Source: an uncultured Tidjanibacter sp.
Lineage (GTDB): Bacteria; Bacteroidota; Bacteroidia; Bacteroidales; Rikenellaceae
Assembly (NCBI GenBank): GCA_944326085.1
Contig: CALVCL010000006.1
Location: 1 to 64,000 of the forward strand
Length of the DNA stretch: 64,000 nucleotides
Reading direction: 5' to 3'
The position numbers and the translations under genes are program-made. The notes below the pieces were generated by a model that saw nothing but the letters and a program-made list of their open reading frames with translations, did not search any database and was not told the DNA's origin. Shown here one piece after another: positions 34,325-42,786 of this stretch. Position 1 is the first letter of the stretch. Each line of letters starts with the position of its first letter.

Positions 34325-34511
34325 TTTATGATAGTTTGAATGATTTCACAATTTACCGGCAGTTCCCGCCCACCGATAGGCAAATATACGTATTTTTCAT
34401 GTAATACACAGCCTCAACTACAACACTTACATACCGCCAGCCTTATCACGCCATATCGATCGGCAGGAAATCAATTTACCCAACGGCAACGTAACGAACT
34501 GATATTTGCAG

Positions 34512-34519
34512 TACCTTTG
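34512..34519 (+). promoter_or_regulatory. -7 box upstream of thiN-mqnB-mqnD
   Basis: TACCTTTG lies 93 bp before the thiN ATG. The remaining 34325-34611 gap shows no gene, and I see no TPP-riboswitch core in the leader. Confidence 0.45.
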
Positions 34520-34612
34520 CACATATGACAAGCATTCCTTTGAATACCGAAGCGGCAGACATCATTCCGTCATAGCCGCAGCCGGATATTTCAGGCAGAT
34601 AAAACATGAACG

Positions 34613-35275
34613 ATGAACAGCCAATATTTCCCGATGCCCGATGATACGACCCGTCCCGAAACGGTCATTCTTGCCAACGGCGAATACCCTGCCGACGGCA
34701 GTACGGCCGCAGCGCTCCTTCAAAACACCACACGAGTGATATGCTGCGACGGAGCGGCCGACTCGTTTGTGCGCCATGGCGGCAGGCCTACAGTCATCAT
34801 AGGTGACGGCGATTCGTTGAGCCGCGACACATTGCAGCAGTTCGCCGACATCACGGTACATGTCGCGGAACAGGATACCAACGACCTCTCCAAAGCCTTC
34901 CGTCACTGCATGTCCAAAGGCTGGCACACGATAACCATACTCGGCGCCACCGGCAAACGTGAGGACCACACCATCGGCAACATAAGTCTTCTGGCTGACT
35001 ATGCGCTTCAGGCCGATGTCCAGATGGTGACCCAGACAGGAGTTTTCAATGCAGTACATGGCCGAGCCTCATTCGAATGCCGTCGCGGACAGCAGGTTTC
35101 AATATTCTCCATGACGCCATGCAGTCCAATACATTTCAATGGGCTTCGCTACCTGCCCCCGCAGGAGGGACTGCGTTCGTGGTGGAGCGGAACACTCAAC
35201 GAGGCCGAAGGCGAAACGTTCACCATAGAGTCGGAAAGCCCCGCACTCGTTTTCCGTGCATTCGAACGCAAATAA
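34613..35275 (+). CDS. thiN: Thiamine pyrophosphokinase
   Basis: 220 residues. ICCDGAADSF, VIIGDGDSLS and EQDTNDLSKAF are the ATP/thiamine-binding motifs with the acidic residues of the family, and LGATGKREDHTIGNISLL follows. The C-terminal beta domain ends near ESPALVFRAF. It makes thiamine diphosphate from thiamine. mqnB starts 10 bp after its stop, so it heads an operon with mqnB and mqnD. Confidence 0.93.
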   Translation: MNSQYFPMPDDTTRPETVILANGEYPADGSTAAALLQNTTRVICCDGAADSFVRHGGRPTVIIGDGDSLSRDTLQQFADITVHVAEQDTNDLSKAFRHCMSKGWHTITILGATGKREDHTIGNISLLADYALQADVQMVTQTGVFNAVHGRASFECRRGQQVSIFSMTPCSPIHFNGLRYLPPQEGLRSWWSGTLNEAEGETFTIESESPALVFRAFERK

Positions 35276-35285
35276 CCACAAAAAC

Positions 35286-35876
35286 ATGCCAAACACAACC
35301 GTACTGTTTCCGACACATGGCGAGGCGCAAACGTTCATGAAGCGTCACCCCGACATCCGAAGCCGCATATGCGGTGTCGGTGCGGCAGAATGCGCCGGTA
35401 CGACCGCCCTGTCAATCTGTGAAGACAAGCCCGACATGCTGATACTCGCAGGCATCGCAGGTGCCTATGTCGCAAGCGGGCTGAAAAAAGGCGACTGTAT
35501 AATCGTGACACGCGAAAACATTGCCGACCTCGGGACAATGCGTGCAGGCACATTCGTGTCATTACCCAAGACATTCGGGGCACCTGCAGCAGACAATTAC
35601 TACACGGCCGACCCGCCGCGTGGCAGACTGCTCCCTGCCATCTCCAACACCGTAACGATTGCCGGAAGCTGGATGCTCAACCCGACAATGCGGGCCGACA
35701 TAGAAAATATGGAGGGTGCAGGCTTCTTTTCGGTATGCACAAAACTCGGAATACAGTTCGCAGAAATACGTTGCATATCGAACATGGTTGGCGAAACTCC
35801 CGACCAATGGATTATCCCGCAAGCTGTCGAGATACTTTCCGAAACACTGTACGACTACATATCCGGCCTGCAGTAA
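35286..35876 (+). CDS. mqnB: Futalosine hydrolase
   Basis: 196 residues from the ATG at 35286 (the frame extends 10 codons upstream into thiN's end). It is a nucleosidase of the MTAN/PNP fold: ICGVGAAECAGTTALSI near residues 28-44, LAGIAGAYVASGLKKGDCIIV, and IENMEGAGFFSVCTKLGI with the conserved M-E-G. The pairing with mqnD 18 bp downstream fixes the role as hypoxanthine release from futalosine in menaquinone synthesis. Confidence 0.9.
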   Translation: MPNTTVLFPTHGEAQTFMKRHPDIRSRICGVGAAECAGTTALSICEDKPDMLILAGIAGAYVASGLKKGDCIIVTRENIADLGTMRAGTFVSLPKTFGAPAADNYYTADPPRGRLLPAISNTVTIAGSWMLNPTMRADIENMEGAGFFSVCTKLGIQFAEIRCISNMVGETPDQWIIPQAVEILSETLYDYISGLQ

Positions 35877-35894
35877 GGCCACAAAACAGCAGAG

Positions 35895-36704
35895 ATGAAA
35901 ATATCGCTTTCCATATCGCCGTGTCCCAACGACACATTCATGTTCGATGCCATGCTCAACTGGCGCATTGACACCGAAGGGTTAGAATTCAACGCTGCAT
36001 TCCACGACATCGAGGTACTCAACTCGCGCTTGATGTCCGACAGCGACCGCCCGCAAATCAGCAAGGCGAGCTACGCCATAATACCGCAGATAGCGTCACG
36101 CTATTGCGCGCTGCGCAGCGGAAGCGCACTGGGACGGGGTAACGGTCCGCTGCTTGTTGCAAAAAATCACGACACACGGACGGACGATTCTTCGTTACGC
36201 ATTGCAATACCCGGCATACACACCACAGCCAACATGTTGCTGTCGCGTCTTTTCCCGAAGCTCACCGACAAACATCCATACCTGTTTTCCGATATTCCCG
36301 ATACGGTAGCCGCCGGAGAATGCGATGCCGGAGTGCTGATACACGAAGGTCGCTTCGTGTTCCGCCGCTACGGACTGTCGCTGATTGCCGACCTCGGCGA
36401 AGAATGGGAAAAGGCCACCGGCCTTCCCCTGCCGCTTGGCGTGATAGTCGCCGACCGTACACTGCCTGAAGGTGTGGCTGAAAAGGTGGAACGCATTCTG
36501 CGACGCAGCATAGAATATGCCTTTGCCAATCCGGAAGTATCGTTGCCATTCATACGCGAGCATGCACAGGAAATGGATGAAGAAGTCATCCGCAAACACA
36601 TAGCCCTGTTCGTAAACGACTATTCGCTCGACATTGGCACCGCAGGCACCGATGCCGTAACGGCTCTGCTCGACATGCCCGCCGAAGCAGTATTCAGACA
36701 GTAA
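35895..36704 (+). CDS. mqnD: 1,4-dihydroxy-6-naphthoate synthase
   Basis: 269 residues of the MqnA/MqnD periplasmic-binding-like fold without a signal peptide. SISPCPNDTFMFDAML is the N-terminal signature of MqnD; LRSGSALGRGNGPLLV, DAGVLIHEGRFVF with the catalytic histidine, and GLPLPLGVIVADR follow. It splits cyclic dehypoxanthinyl futalosine, the product of MqnC, into 1,4-dihydroxy-6-naphthoate. Last gene of the thiN-mqnB-mqnD unit. Confidence 0.93.
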   Translation: MKISLSISPCPNDTFMFDAMLNWRIDTEGLEFNAAFHDIEVLNSRLMSDSDRPQISKASYAIIPQIASRYCALRSGSALGRGNGPLLVAKNHDTRTDDSSLRIAIPGIHTTANMLLSRLFPKLTDKHPYLFSDIPDTVAAGECDAGVLIHEGRFVFRRYGLSLIADLGEEWEKATGLPLPLGVIVADRTLPEGVAEKVERILRRSIEYAFANPEVSLPFIREHAQEMDEEVIRKHIALFVNDYSLDIGTAGTDAVTALLDMPAEAVFRQ

Positions 36705-36728
36705 CGCTTCCGTTCCAACGAAAAGAAT

Positions 36729-36761
36729 AAAACCCCGACAGTGCAATACTGTCGGGGTTTT
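36729..36761. terminator. Bidirectional terminator between mqnD and the C1 peptidase gene
   Basis: AAAACCCCGACAGT pairs perfectly with ACTGTCGGGGTTTT across GCAAT. Confidence 0.9.
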
Positions 36762-36784
36762 GCGTTACACTGATTATCCGAAAA

Positions 36785-37987
36785 TTACTTTATACCTAGT
36801 TCCTTGCGGATATCCTTGGGTATCGCATTCTTGTGAACAACGATATTCATGGTCTTATAAGCAACGAACGGAGCGGAAGCAAAGAAATATCCGTCATAAA
36901 TGTTGCTGACATCCCATGAGTTCTTAACCTTGTAGAAGGTATTGCCATTCTGGTCGGTAAAGATACCTGTTATAAGCATACCGTGGTCATCGGTAGTCTC
37001 ATAGTTGTCATAACCTTCCTGACGGAGTTCCTGAGTGATTTCCATCTCCTCGATAGGTTCTGTAGCCTTTGCAATCATAGCCCTGCGGCTGTTGGAAGAC
37101 ATGGTCTCCCACTTTGCCCATTCGAGATCGGAAGCCTCGCTGCTGGTACCTGCAGGTATTACCGCAAAACCTTTGGAATACTGGAAGCCGGGTTCGCTTA
37201 CGTCAGCGGCCCATTCAACGGAATAACCGTTGAGAAGCGCGTTGTCTATAATCTCCATCATCTCTTCAAGCGGCACATTGTATGAGAGGCCCCACGCCCA
37301 GTTGTCAGGCACCTCTATTGCAAACTGGGTATAGAACGGATGGTGAGTAAAGGACGTAATGGACACATAATCATCCATGTTGAGACCGAGTTCCTCAGCA
37401 AAGCTCTGCGGGGTGTATTCCTTACCATTGTAGATGAAGGTTTCGGGAACCTCACCGAGATAAGCATCGAGAATACCATCCACACCGTCCAGCCATGCAG
37501 TCGAAAGTCTGCCGTTGGGGTTGGTTACGACAGCATCCATGTAGCCTTTGAGAACGGCCTCCACCTCGCTGTGCTCATGCTTTGCTGTACCGTACTGAAG
37601 ACCGCTGTACACCTCTTCAGGGACAATACCGTATTCGCGTACTGCATTGAACACATCGTGGGTTGCACCACCCTGCGAAAAGTTACCCTTGCCGTGGAGA
37701 CGTACATACTTGTCTGCCTTGTCGTGATAAGCGTGACGCGCTATCCACATCTCGGAAAGGTCATATTCCCCTTTACCCATACGGAGCAGTTCGCTTTCAA
37801 GGAAACCGATACCGGCAAAACTCCAGCACGTTCCGCTGCTGTACTGGTCTTTCACGGAAGTGGCGGAGAGGTCGTTTACGGCAGTAAACTGATACGGAGT
37901 CTTTACCTCTTCAGTCTTGTTGTCCGCCTGGGCGCTGAGGCCGAATGCGACCATCAAGGCCGCAACAGTCATTACTAACTTCTTCAT
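36785..37987 (-). CDS. Exported C1-family (bleomycin hydrolase/PepC-like) aminopeptidase
   Basis: 400 residues. A signal peptide (MKKLVMTVAALMVAFGLSAQA, cleaved after about residue 21) precedes the papain-like domain. The catalytic triad is visible: Cys in SSGTCWSFAG near residue 54, His in TTDDHGMLITG and Asn in VKNSWDVS near 370. It belongs to the bleomycin hydrolase/aminopeptidase C group, whose classical members are cytosolic and about 450 residues, so export is a variation common in Bacteroidota. It is 33 bp downstream of pepT in one leftward unit with the OPT transporter, consistent with peptide feeding. Confidence 0.9.
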   Translation of the reverse strand: MKKLVMTVAALMVAFGLSAQADNKTEEVKTPYQFTAVNDLSATSVKDQYSSGTCWSFAGIGFLESELLRMGKGEYDLSEMWIARHAYHDKADKYVRLHGKGNFSQGGATHDVFNAVREYGIVPEEVYSGLQYGTAKHEHSEVEAVLKGYMDAVVTNPNGRLSTAWLDGVDGILDAYLGEVPETFIYNGKEYTPQSFAEELGLNMDDYVSITSFTHHPFYTQFAIEVPDNWAWGLSYNVPLEEMMEIIDNALLNGYSVEWAADVSEPGFQYSKGFAVIPAGTSSEASDLEWAKWETMSSNSRRAMIAKATEPIEEMEITQELRQEGYDNYETTDDHGMLITGIFTDQNGNTFYKVKNSWDVSNIYDGYFFASAPFVAYKTMNIVVHKNAIPKDIRKELGIK

Positions 37988-38020
37988 GTTTGATATTTAA
38001 AAATTAATAAGGTTATTATT

Positions 38021-39238
38021 CTATTTTGCCCACAACCCTGCAAGGTTGATGATTGTCTGCATTGCCTTCCTCATGGTATCGAGCGAAGCATACTCGAACT
38101 TGCCATGAAAGTTCATACCGCCAGTGAAAAGGTTAGGACACGGCAACCCCATGTACGAAAGACGCGAACCGTCCGTACCACCCCTGATAGGCTTAATCAA
38201 CGGCTCGACACCGGCCATGCGCATGGCCTCTACGGCACGGTCTATAACCTCCGGATGGGGTTCTACCATTTCACGCATGTTGTAGTACTGGTCCTTCAAT
38301 ACAAGTTTCACAGTTCCATCACCGTATTTGCGGTTAAGAAAATCCGCCACATCCTGTGCGAAAGCCTTTTTCTGTTCGAACCTCGCCCTGTCGTGGTCAC
38401 GTATAATATAGCTGGACTCCGCTTTTTCCACCCCTCCGCTGATGCCTATGAGGTGATAGAAACCTTCGTAGCCTTCAGTATGTTCCGGACGCTGAACGGG
38501 AGGAAGCATCGAATTTATCTCGCATACTATCTGGAGGGCATTCTTCATCTTGTCCTTTGCCGAGCCGGGGTGAATGTTCTTGCCCTGCACCTCGAAACGG
38601 GCGCCTGCGGCATTGAAGTTCTCATATTCAAGTTCACCTTCGAAACCGCCGTCCATTGTGTATGCATACTGTGCGCCAAAACGCTTTACGTCGAAATAAT
38701 CCACGCCACGGCCAATCTCCTCGTCAGGTGTAAAGCCTATACGGATCTTGCCGTGCCTGACCTCCGGATGCGACATCAGGTATTCTGCAGCAGACATTAT
38801 CTCTGCAACACCTGCCTTGTCATCGGCTCCCAGCAAAGTGGTACCATCTGTAGTGATGAGCGTGTGACCCTTGAAAAACGAAAGTTCCGGAAACTCGGCA
38901 ACGGTCATCATGACGCTGTCATTAAGCTTTATGTCTGAACCATCGTAATTCTTTATTATCTGCGGCTTAACACCCTTGCCGCTCATGTCGGGGCTTGTAT
39001 CAACATGCGATATGAAGCCAATCACCGGCTTCGACTCGCAACCGTTGGTTGCGGGTATCGTTCCCATGACATAACCGTAGGCATCCATCTCAACCTCAGT
39101 CATACCGAGTGCCTTCATCTCCTCGGCAAGGTGCGACAGAAGCACCTTCTGCTTGTCGGTCGAGGGGAAGGTTTCGCTGTTCTCGTCGCTCTGGGTATCG
39201 AAAGCCACATATTTCAGAAACCTTTCTAACAATTCCAT
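38021..39238 (-). CDS. pepT: Peptidase T (tripeptide aminopeptidase)
   Basis: 405 residues from the ATG at 39238, rejecting a 28-codon upstream extension. M20B motifs: GFISHVDTSPDMSG (first zinc ligand region), GTTLLGADDKAGVAEIM (bridging Asp), FTPDEEIGRGVDYFDV (catalytic Glu), YTMDGG, and PIRGGTDGSRLSYMGLPCPNLFTGG. It removes N-terminal residues from tripeptides in the cytoplasm. It sits between the OPT transporter (98 bp upstream) and the exported C1 peptidase. Confidence 0.95.
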   Translation of the reverse strand: MELLERFLKYVAFDTQSDENSETFPSTDKQKVLLSHLAEEMKALGMTEVEMDAYGYVMGTIPATNGCESKPVIGFISHVDTSPDMSGKGVKPQIIKNYDGSDIKLNDSVMMTVAEFPELSFFKGHTLITTDGTTLLGADDKAGVAEIMSAAEYLMSHPEVRHGKIRIGFTPDEEIGRGVDYFDVKRFGAQYAYTMDGGFEGELEYENFNAAGARFEVQGKNIHPGSAKDKMKNALQIVCEINSMLPPVQRPEHTEGYEGFYHLIGISGGVEKAESSYIIRDHDRARFEQKKAFAQDVADFLNRKYGDGTVKLVLKDQYYNMREMVEPHPEVIDRAVEAMRMAGVEPLIKPIRGGTDGSRLSYMGLPCPNLFTGGMNFHGKFEYASLDTMRKAMQTIINLAGLWAK

Positions 39239-39336
39239 ATTGTTGTCATTTAGTCTTTGTTCATGCAGCGTATTCGCGCCGACTGCAAAGCCGCACGGAT
39301 ACGCTGCACACAATATCTTCAAGCAAAGGTAATAAA

Positions 39337-41313
39337 TTATTCCGTCATATCAACCCTTGCACGTTTGGCATCCCATATAACGTATGCAATAAGAGCTACG
39401 TATACAAGTACAGCCAAAATTTCGGCACCGGCCGAACCATGCCATGACATAAGCATAAGGTCTACTCCAAGATATTTGAGTATTGCACTGACTACCCCCA
39501 TGAGGGCACCGCCTGCAATAAGACCGGAAGCGATAAGAGTACCGCGGTCCTTACGTGCCCTGTTGAGCTCGGCATCCTTGCTGCGAGTAACGACCCAGCT
39601 TACTATACCGCCGATAAGCAGCGGCACGTTGAGTTCGAGCGGAATGAACATGCCGAGCGCAAAAGCGAGCGCCGGTACGCCAATCATGGTAAGTATGAGC
39701 GCAAACACCGCACCGGCAAAGTAGAGCATCCACGGAGTGGAACCGCCTTCCATAAGTGGTTTTATTACGGCAGCCATGGCATTTGCCTGCGGAGCTACGA
39801 GCTGACTGTCGGGACCGAAGCCGTATGTTTCATTAAGCAGCATCATGACACCAGCCACGGTAGCTGCCGAAACGGCAGCCCCAAGGAATTTCCACTTCTC
39901 CTGCTTTGCAGGGGTCACACCAACCCAGTAGCCGATTTTAAGGTCGGTGATGAAGCCGCCGGCCATTGAAAGTGCCGTACAAACCACACCTCCGATAATC
40001 ATTGCCGCAGTCATGCCGCTCGTTCCGCTGAGACCGGCGCTGACAAGCACGAGCGATGTTAGAATAAGTGTCATGAGCGTCATGCCAGATACGGGGTTGG
40101 AACCGACAATCGCAATTGCATTGGCTGCCACGGTAGTGAACAGAAACGATATCACAAACACGAGCACAAGTGATATGATTGTGAACAGCCAGTTGTGAAG
40201 CACGCCGAACTGGAAGAAGAAAAGCACTGCCACAAGCACGGCAATAAGTACGGAAAGTATCACCTTCATGGAAATATCCCTGTCAGTCCTCTCACGCACC
40301 TCTACATCCTTCTTACCCTTAAGTTCCTTAACGGCCAGGCCGAGTGCCTGACGGATGATGCCGGCCGATTTTACAATACCTATAATACCGGCCATTGCGA
40401 TACCGCCTATGCCAAGCGGACGTCCGTAGTGGAAGAAAATATCCTCGGCAGACATCTGGCCAATCGTTTCGGATATACCTTCACCTACGGGAATTGTCAT
40501 ACCCGGTGCGAAGTAGTTGATAAGAGGAATAAGCACAAACCATACCGTAAACGAACCGGCACATATAAACGCCGCATACTTGAGACCGATAATATAGCCG
40601 AGACCCAATACTGCCGCGCCGTTGTTGACCTTGAATAGAAGTTTGAACTTGTCGGCAATCATTTCGCCCCAACCGACCATGCGTGTCGATATGGTATCCG
40701 ACCAAAGGCCAACGCTGCTGGCGATAAAGTCGTACAGACCGCCCACGAGACCGCTGACAGCCAGCACCTTCGCCTGATTGCCCTTCTTCTCGCCCGATAC
40801 GAGCACCTCTGTGGTTGCCGTTGCCTCAGGGAATGGCAGTTTGCCGTGCATGTCTTTCACGAAATAACGCCTGAACGGAATGATGAGCAGGATACCGAGC
40901 AACCCGCCAAACAGCGATGAAAGAAACACCTGATAGAACTGGGCCTCGAGTCCGAGTATATAAAGTGCCGGCAGAGTAAATATGGCACCGGCAACGATTA
41001 CACCCGAACTTGCTCCTATAGACTGTATAATGGTATTCTGCCCGAGTGTATTCTTTTTACCGAATATATTACCTACACCTACGGCTATTATTGCAATTGG
41101 AATGGCGGCCTCAAACACCTGTCCGACCTTCAACCCGAGATATGCCGCAGCAGCCGAAAACAGAATTGCCATAATAAGCCCCATGGTCACGGAATATGCC
41201 GTAACCTCCTTTGGCTTTGACGAAGCCGGCATGATTGGCTTGTAAGTTTCGCCCTGTTTCAACTCACGGTATGCGTTGTCGGGCAATGAAAAGTTTTGTC
41301 GATTTTCTTCCAT
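39337..41313 (-). CDS. OPT-family oligopeptide transporter
   Basis: 658 residues from the ATG at 41313. About fourteen to sixteen membrane segments. Family features include VTMGLIMAILFSAAAAYLGLKVGQVF, GQNTIIQSIGASSGVIVAGAIFTLPALYI, KLPFPEATATTEVLVSGEK and IGIPALAFALGMFIPLEL-like near the end. It imports oligopeptides with protons. A TATATTTG -7 box on the minus strand at 41376-41383 is back to back with a TATTTTTG box for the divergent glycerate kinase. Its neighbours are two peptidases, which supports the peptide role over metal-chelate transport. Confidence 0.93.
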   Translation of the reverse strand: MEENRQNFSLPDNAYRELKQGETYKPIMPASSKPKEVTAYSVTMGLIMAILFSAAAAYLGLKVGQVFEAAIPIAIIAVGVGNIFGKKNTLGQNTIIQSIGASSGVIVAGAIFTLPALYILGLEAQFYQVFLSSLFGGLLGILLIIPFRRYFVKDMHGKLPFPEATATTEVLVSGEKKGNQAKVLAVSGLVGGLYDFIASSVGLWSDTISTRMVGWGEMIADKFKLLFKVNNGAAVLGLGYIIGLKYAAFICAGSFTVWFVLIPLINYFAPGMTIPVGEGISETIGQMSAEDIFFHYGRPLGIGGIAMAGIIGIVKSAGIIRQALGLAVKELKGKKDVEVRERTDRDISMKVILSVLIAVLVAVLFFFQFGVLHNWLFTIISLVLVFVISFLFTTVAANAIAIVGSNPVSGMTLMTLILTSLVLVSAGLSGTSGMTAAMIIGGVVCTALSMAGGFITDLKIGYWVGVTPAKQEKWKFLGAAVSAATVAGVMMLLNETYGFGPDSQLVAPQANAMAAVIKPLMEGGSTPWMLYFAGAVFALILTMIGVPALAFALGMFIPLELNVPLLIGGIVSWVVTRSKDAELNRARKDRGTLIASGLIAGGALMGVVSAILKYLGVDLMLMSWHGSAGAEILAVLVYVALIAYVIWDAKRARVDMTE

Positions 41314-41448
41314 ATCAACTGGTTTTAAAACTTCTTGACACATTTTCCCTACAACAACGGCAGGGCACTGTTAAGCAAATATACGTTTTTTTCACTATTT
41401 TTGAATTATGCACAGACACGTTTGCCAACAAACGTACACGAAACGGCA

Positions 41449-42597
41449 ATGAAAATTATTGTAGCTCCAGACAAATTCAAAGGAACTTTTTCAGCTTCAG
41501 AGGCTGCCATCACAATAACCGAAGGCATACGCCTCGCATGCAATGCAGCATCGTACAGCGACATGGACATCGTCATGAAACCCATGGCTGACGGCGGCGA
41601 AGGCAGTTTGGAAATCCTCGCCGGCAAGGACGGACAAATCATCAATGCTGCAACATTCGATGCACTCATGCGCCCGACTGCATCACCATATGCCGTAATG
41701 CCCGACAAACATACCGCCGTCATAGAAGCGGCATCATCGATAGGCCTTTACAAAACAGCACGCCATGAGCGCAACCCGCTGCTCACAACCTCATTCGGTC
41801 TAGGCACAGTGATACGCACAGCCATAGAAGCCGGATGCAACGACATAACGGTAACGATAGGCGGTTCTGCCACAAGCGACTGCGGTGCAGGCATGCTTGC
41901 AGCCATGGGTTGTATGTTCTACGACATGCATGGCGCACCAATTCCCCGCCCCTGCGGAGCTGACATGTCGCGTATCCTGCACATAGACCCCACGCCGCTC
42001 TACGCGCTCACACAGGGAGTACGGTTCCAAATACTCAGCGACGTCGACAATCCGCTTCTCGGACCAGAAGGCGCCGCCGCAGTTTTCGCCCCGCAGAAAG
42101 GCGCTGATGCCGCCACCATCACGACACTTGAGAAAGGCGCCGCATCATTCTCCACAGAAGCCACCGCCGTTACAGGACGCGACTTTCGCTCCGCCGCCGG
42201 AAGCGGTGCCGCCGGCGGCATAGGCTGGGCACTTCGCACATTCTGCGATGCACGTCTTACTCCTGGCGCACCTTATATAGCCGAATACATAGGACTTGAA
42301 GAAGCAATGAAAGGCGCCGCACTCGTCATCACCGGCGAAGGACGCTTCGACACCCAAAGTCTGCACGGCAAAACAACCGGATATGTAGCATCTCTCGCAC
42401 GCCGCCACGGCATTCCAGTCATGGTAATGTGCGGAGCACGTGAGCATGGCATCCAATCCAATCTTCTCATCGAGGCTGGAATAACTGCCGTATGCGCCAC
42501 CACGGACAACACCCCGTACCCTTCGACATTCACCCGTTCAAAAGAGGCACTGCGTCAAATGACATGCGATGCATTCCATTATCTGTTAACACAATAA
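41449..42597 (+). CDS. glxK: Glycerate 2-kinase (GarK/GlxK type)
   Basis: 382 residues from the ATG at 41449; the 38-codon upstream extension runs through the promoter. MKIIVAPDKFKGTFSASEAA, PMADGGEGSLEIL, TIGGSATSDCGAGMLAAMG, SDVDNPLLGPEGAA, GSGAAGGIGWAL and ITGEGRFDTQSLHGKT are the family blocks. It phosphorylates D-glycerate to 2-phosphoglycerate. It stands alone between the peptide cluster and the hut operon. A TATTTTTG -7 box is at 41396-41403. Confidence 0.93.
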   Translation: MKIIVAPDKFKGTFSASEAAITITEGIRLACNAASYSDMDIVMKPMADGGEGSLEILAGKDGQIINAATFDALMRPTASPYAVMPDKHTAVIEAASSIGLYKTARHERNPLLTTSFGLGTVIRTAIEAGCNDITVTIGGSATSDCGAGMLAAMGCMFYDMHGAPIPRPCGADMSRILHIDPTPLYALTQGVRFQILSDVDNPLLGPEGAAAVFAPQKGADAATITTLEKGAASFSTEATAVTGRDFRSAAGSGAAGGIGWALRTFCDARLTPGAPYIAEYIGLEEAMKGAALVITGEGRFDTQSLHGKTTGYVASLARRHGIPVMVMCGAREHGIQSNLLIEAGITAVCATTDNTPYPSTFTRSKEALRQMTCDAFHYLLTQ

Positions 42598-42731
42598 CAG
42601 ATGTTTGCACCTGCCGATACCCTTCGCCTCCTCCTCTCCGAACCGTCCCAAACGAAGCTAAAACACTGATTACGAAAATATGCAGGACGTAAATTTATGG
42701 TCTAACGGACCTCTATTTCATAAAAAAACGT

Positions 42732-42739
42732 TAAATTTG
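42732..42739 (+). promoter_or_regulatory. -7 box of the histidine degradation operon
   Basis: TAAATTTG matches the consensus and lies 47 bp before the ftcD start. No clear -33 match and no obvious operator in the 189-bp gap. Confidence 0.45.
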
Positions 42740-42786
42740 AAAGCTAGATAACAATAAATTCTCAAACAAAATATAATCTTACTATC

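Noticed and set aside
34520-34612. Thiamine riboswitch before thiN
   Set aside because: I looked for the conserved CUGAGA and GCGNAGGGA-like cores and do not see them.
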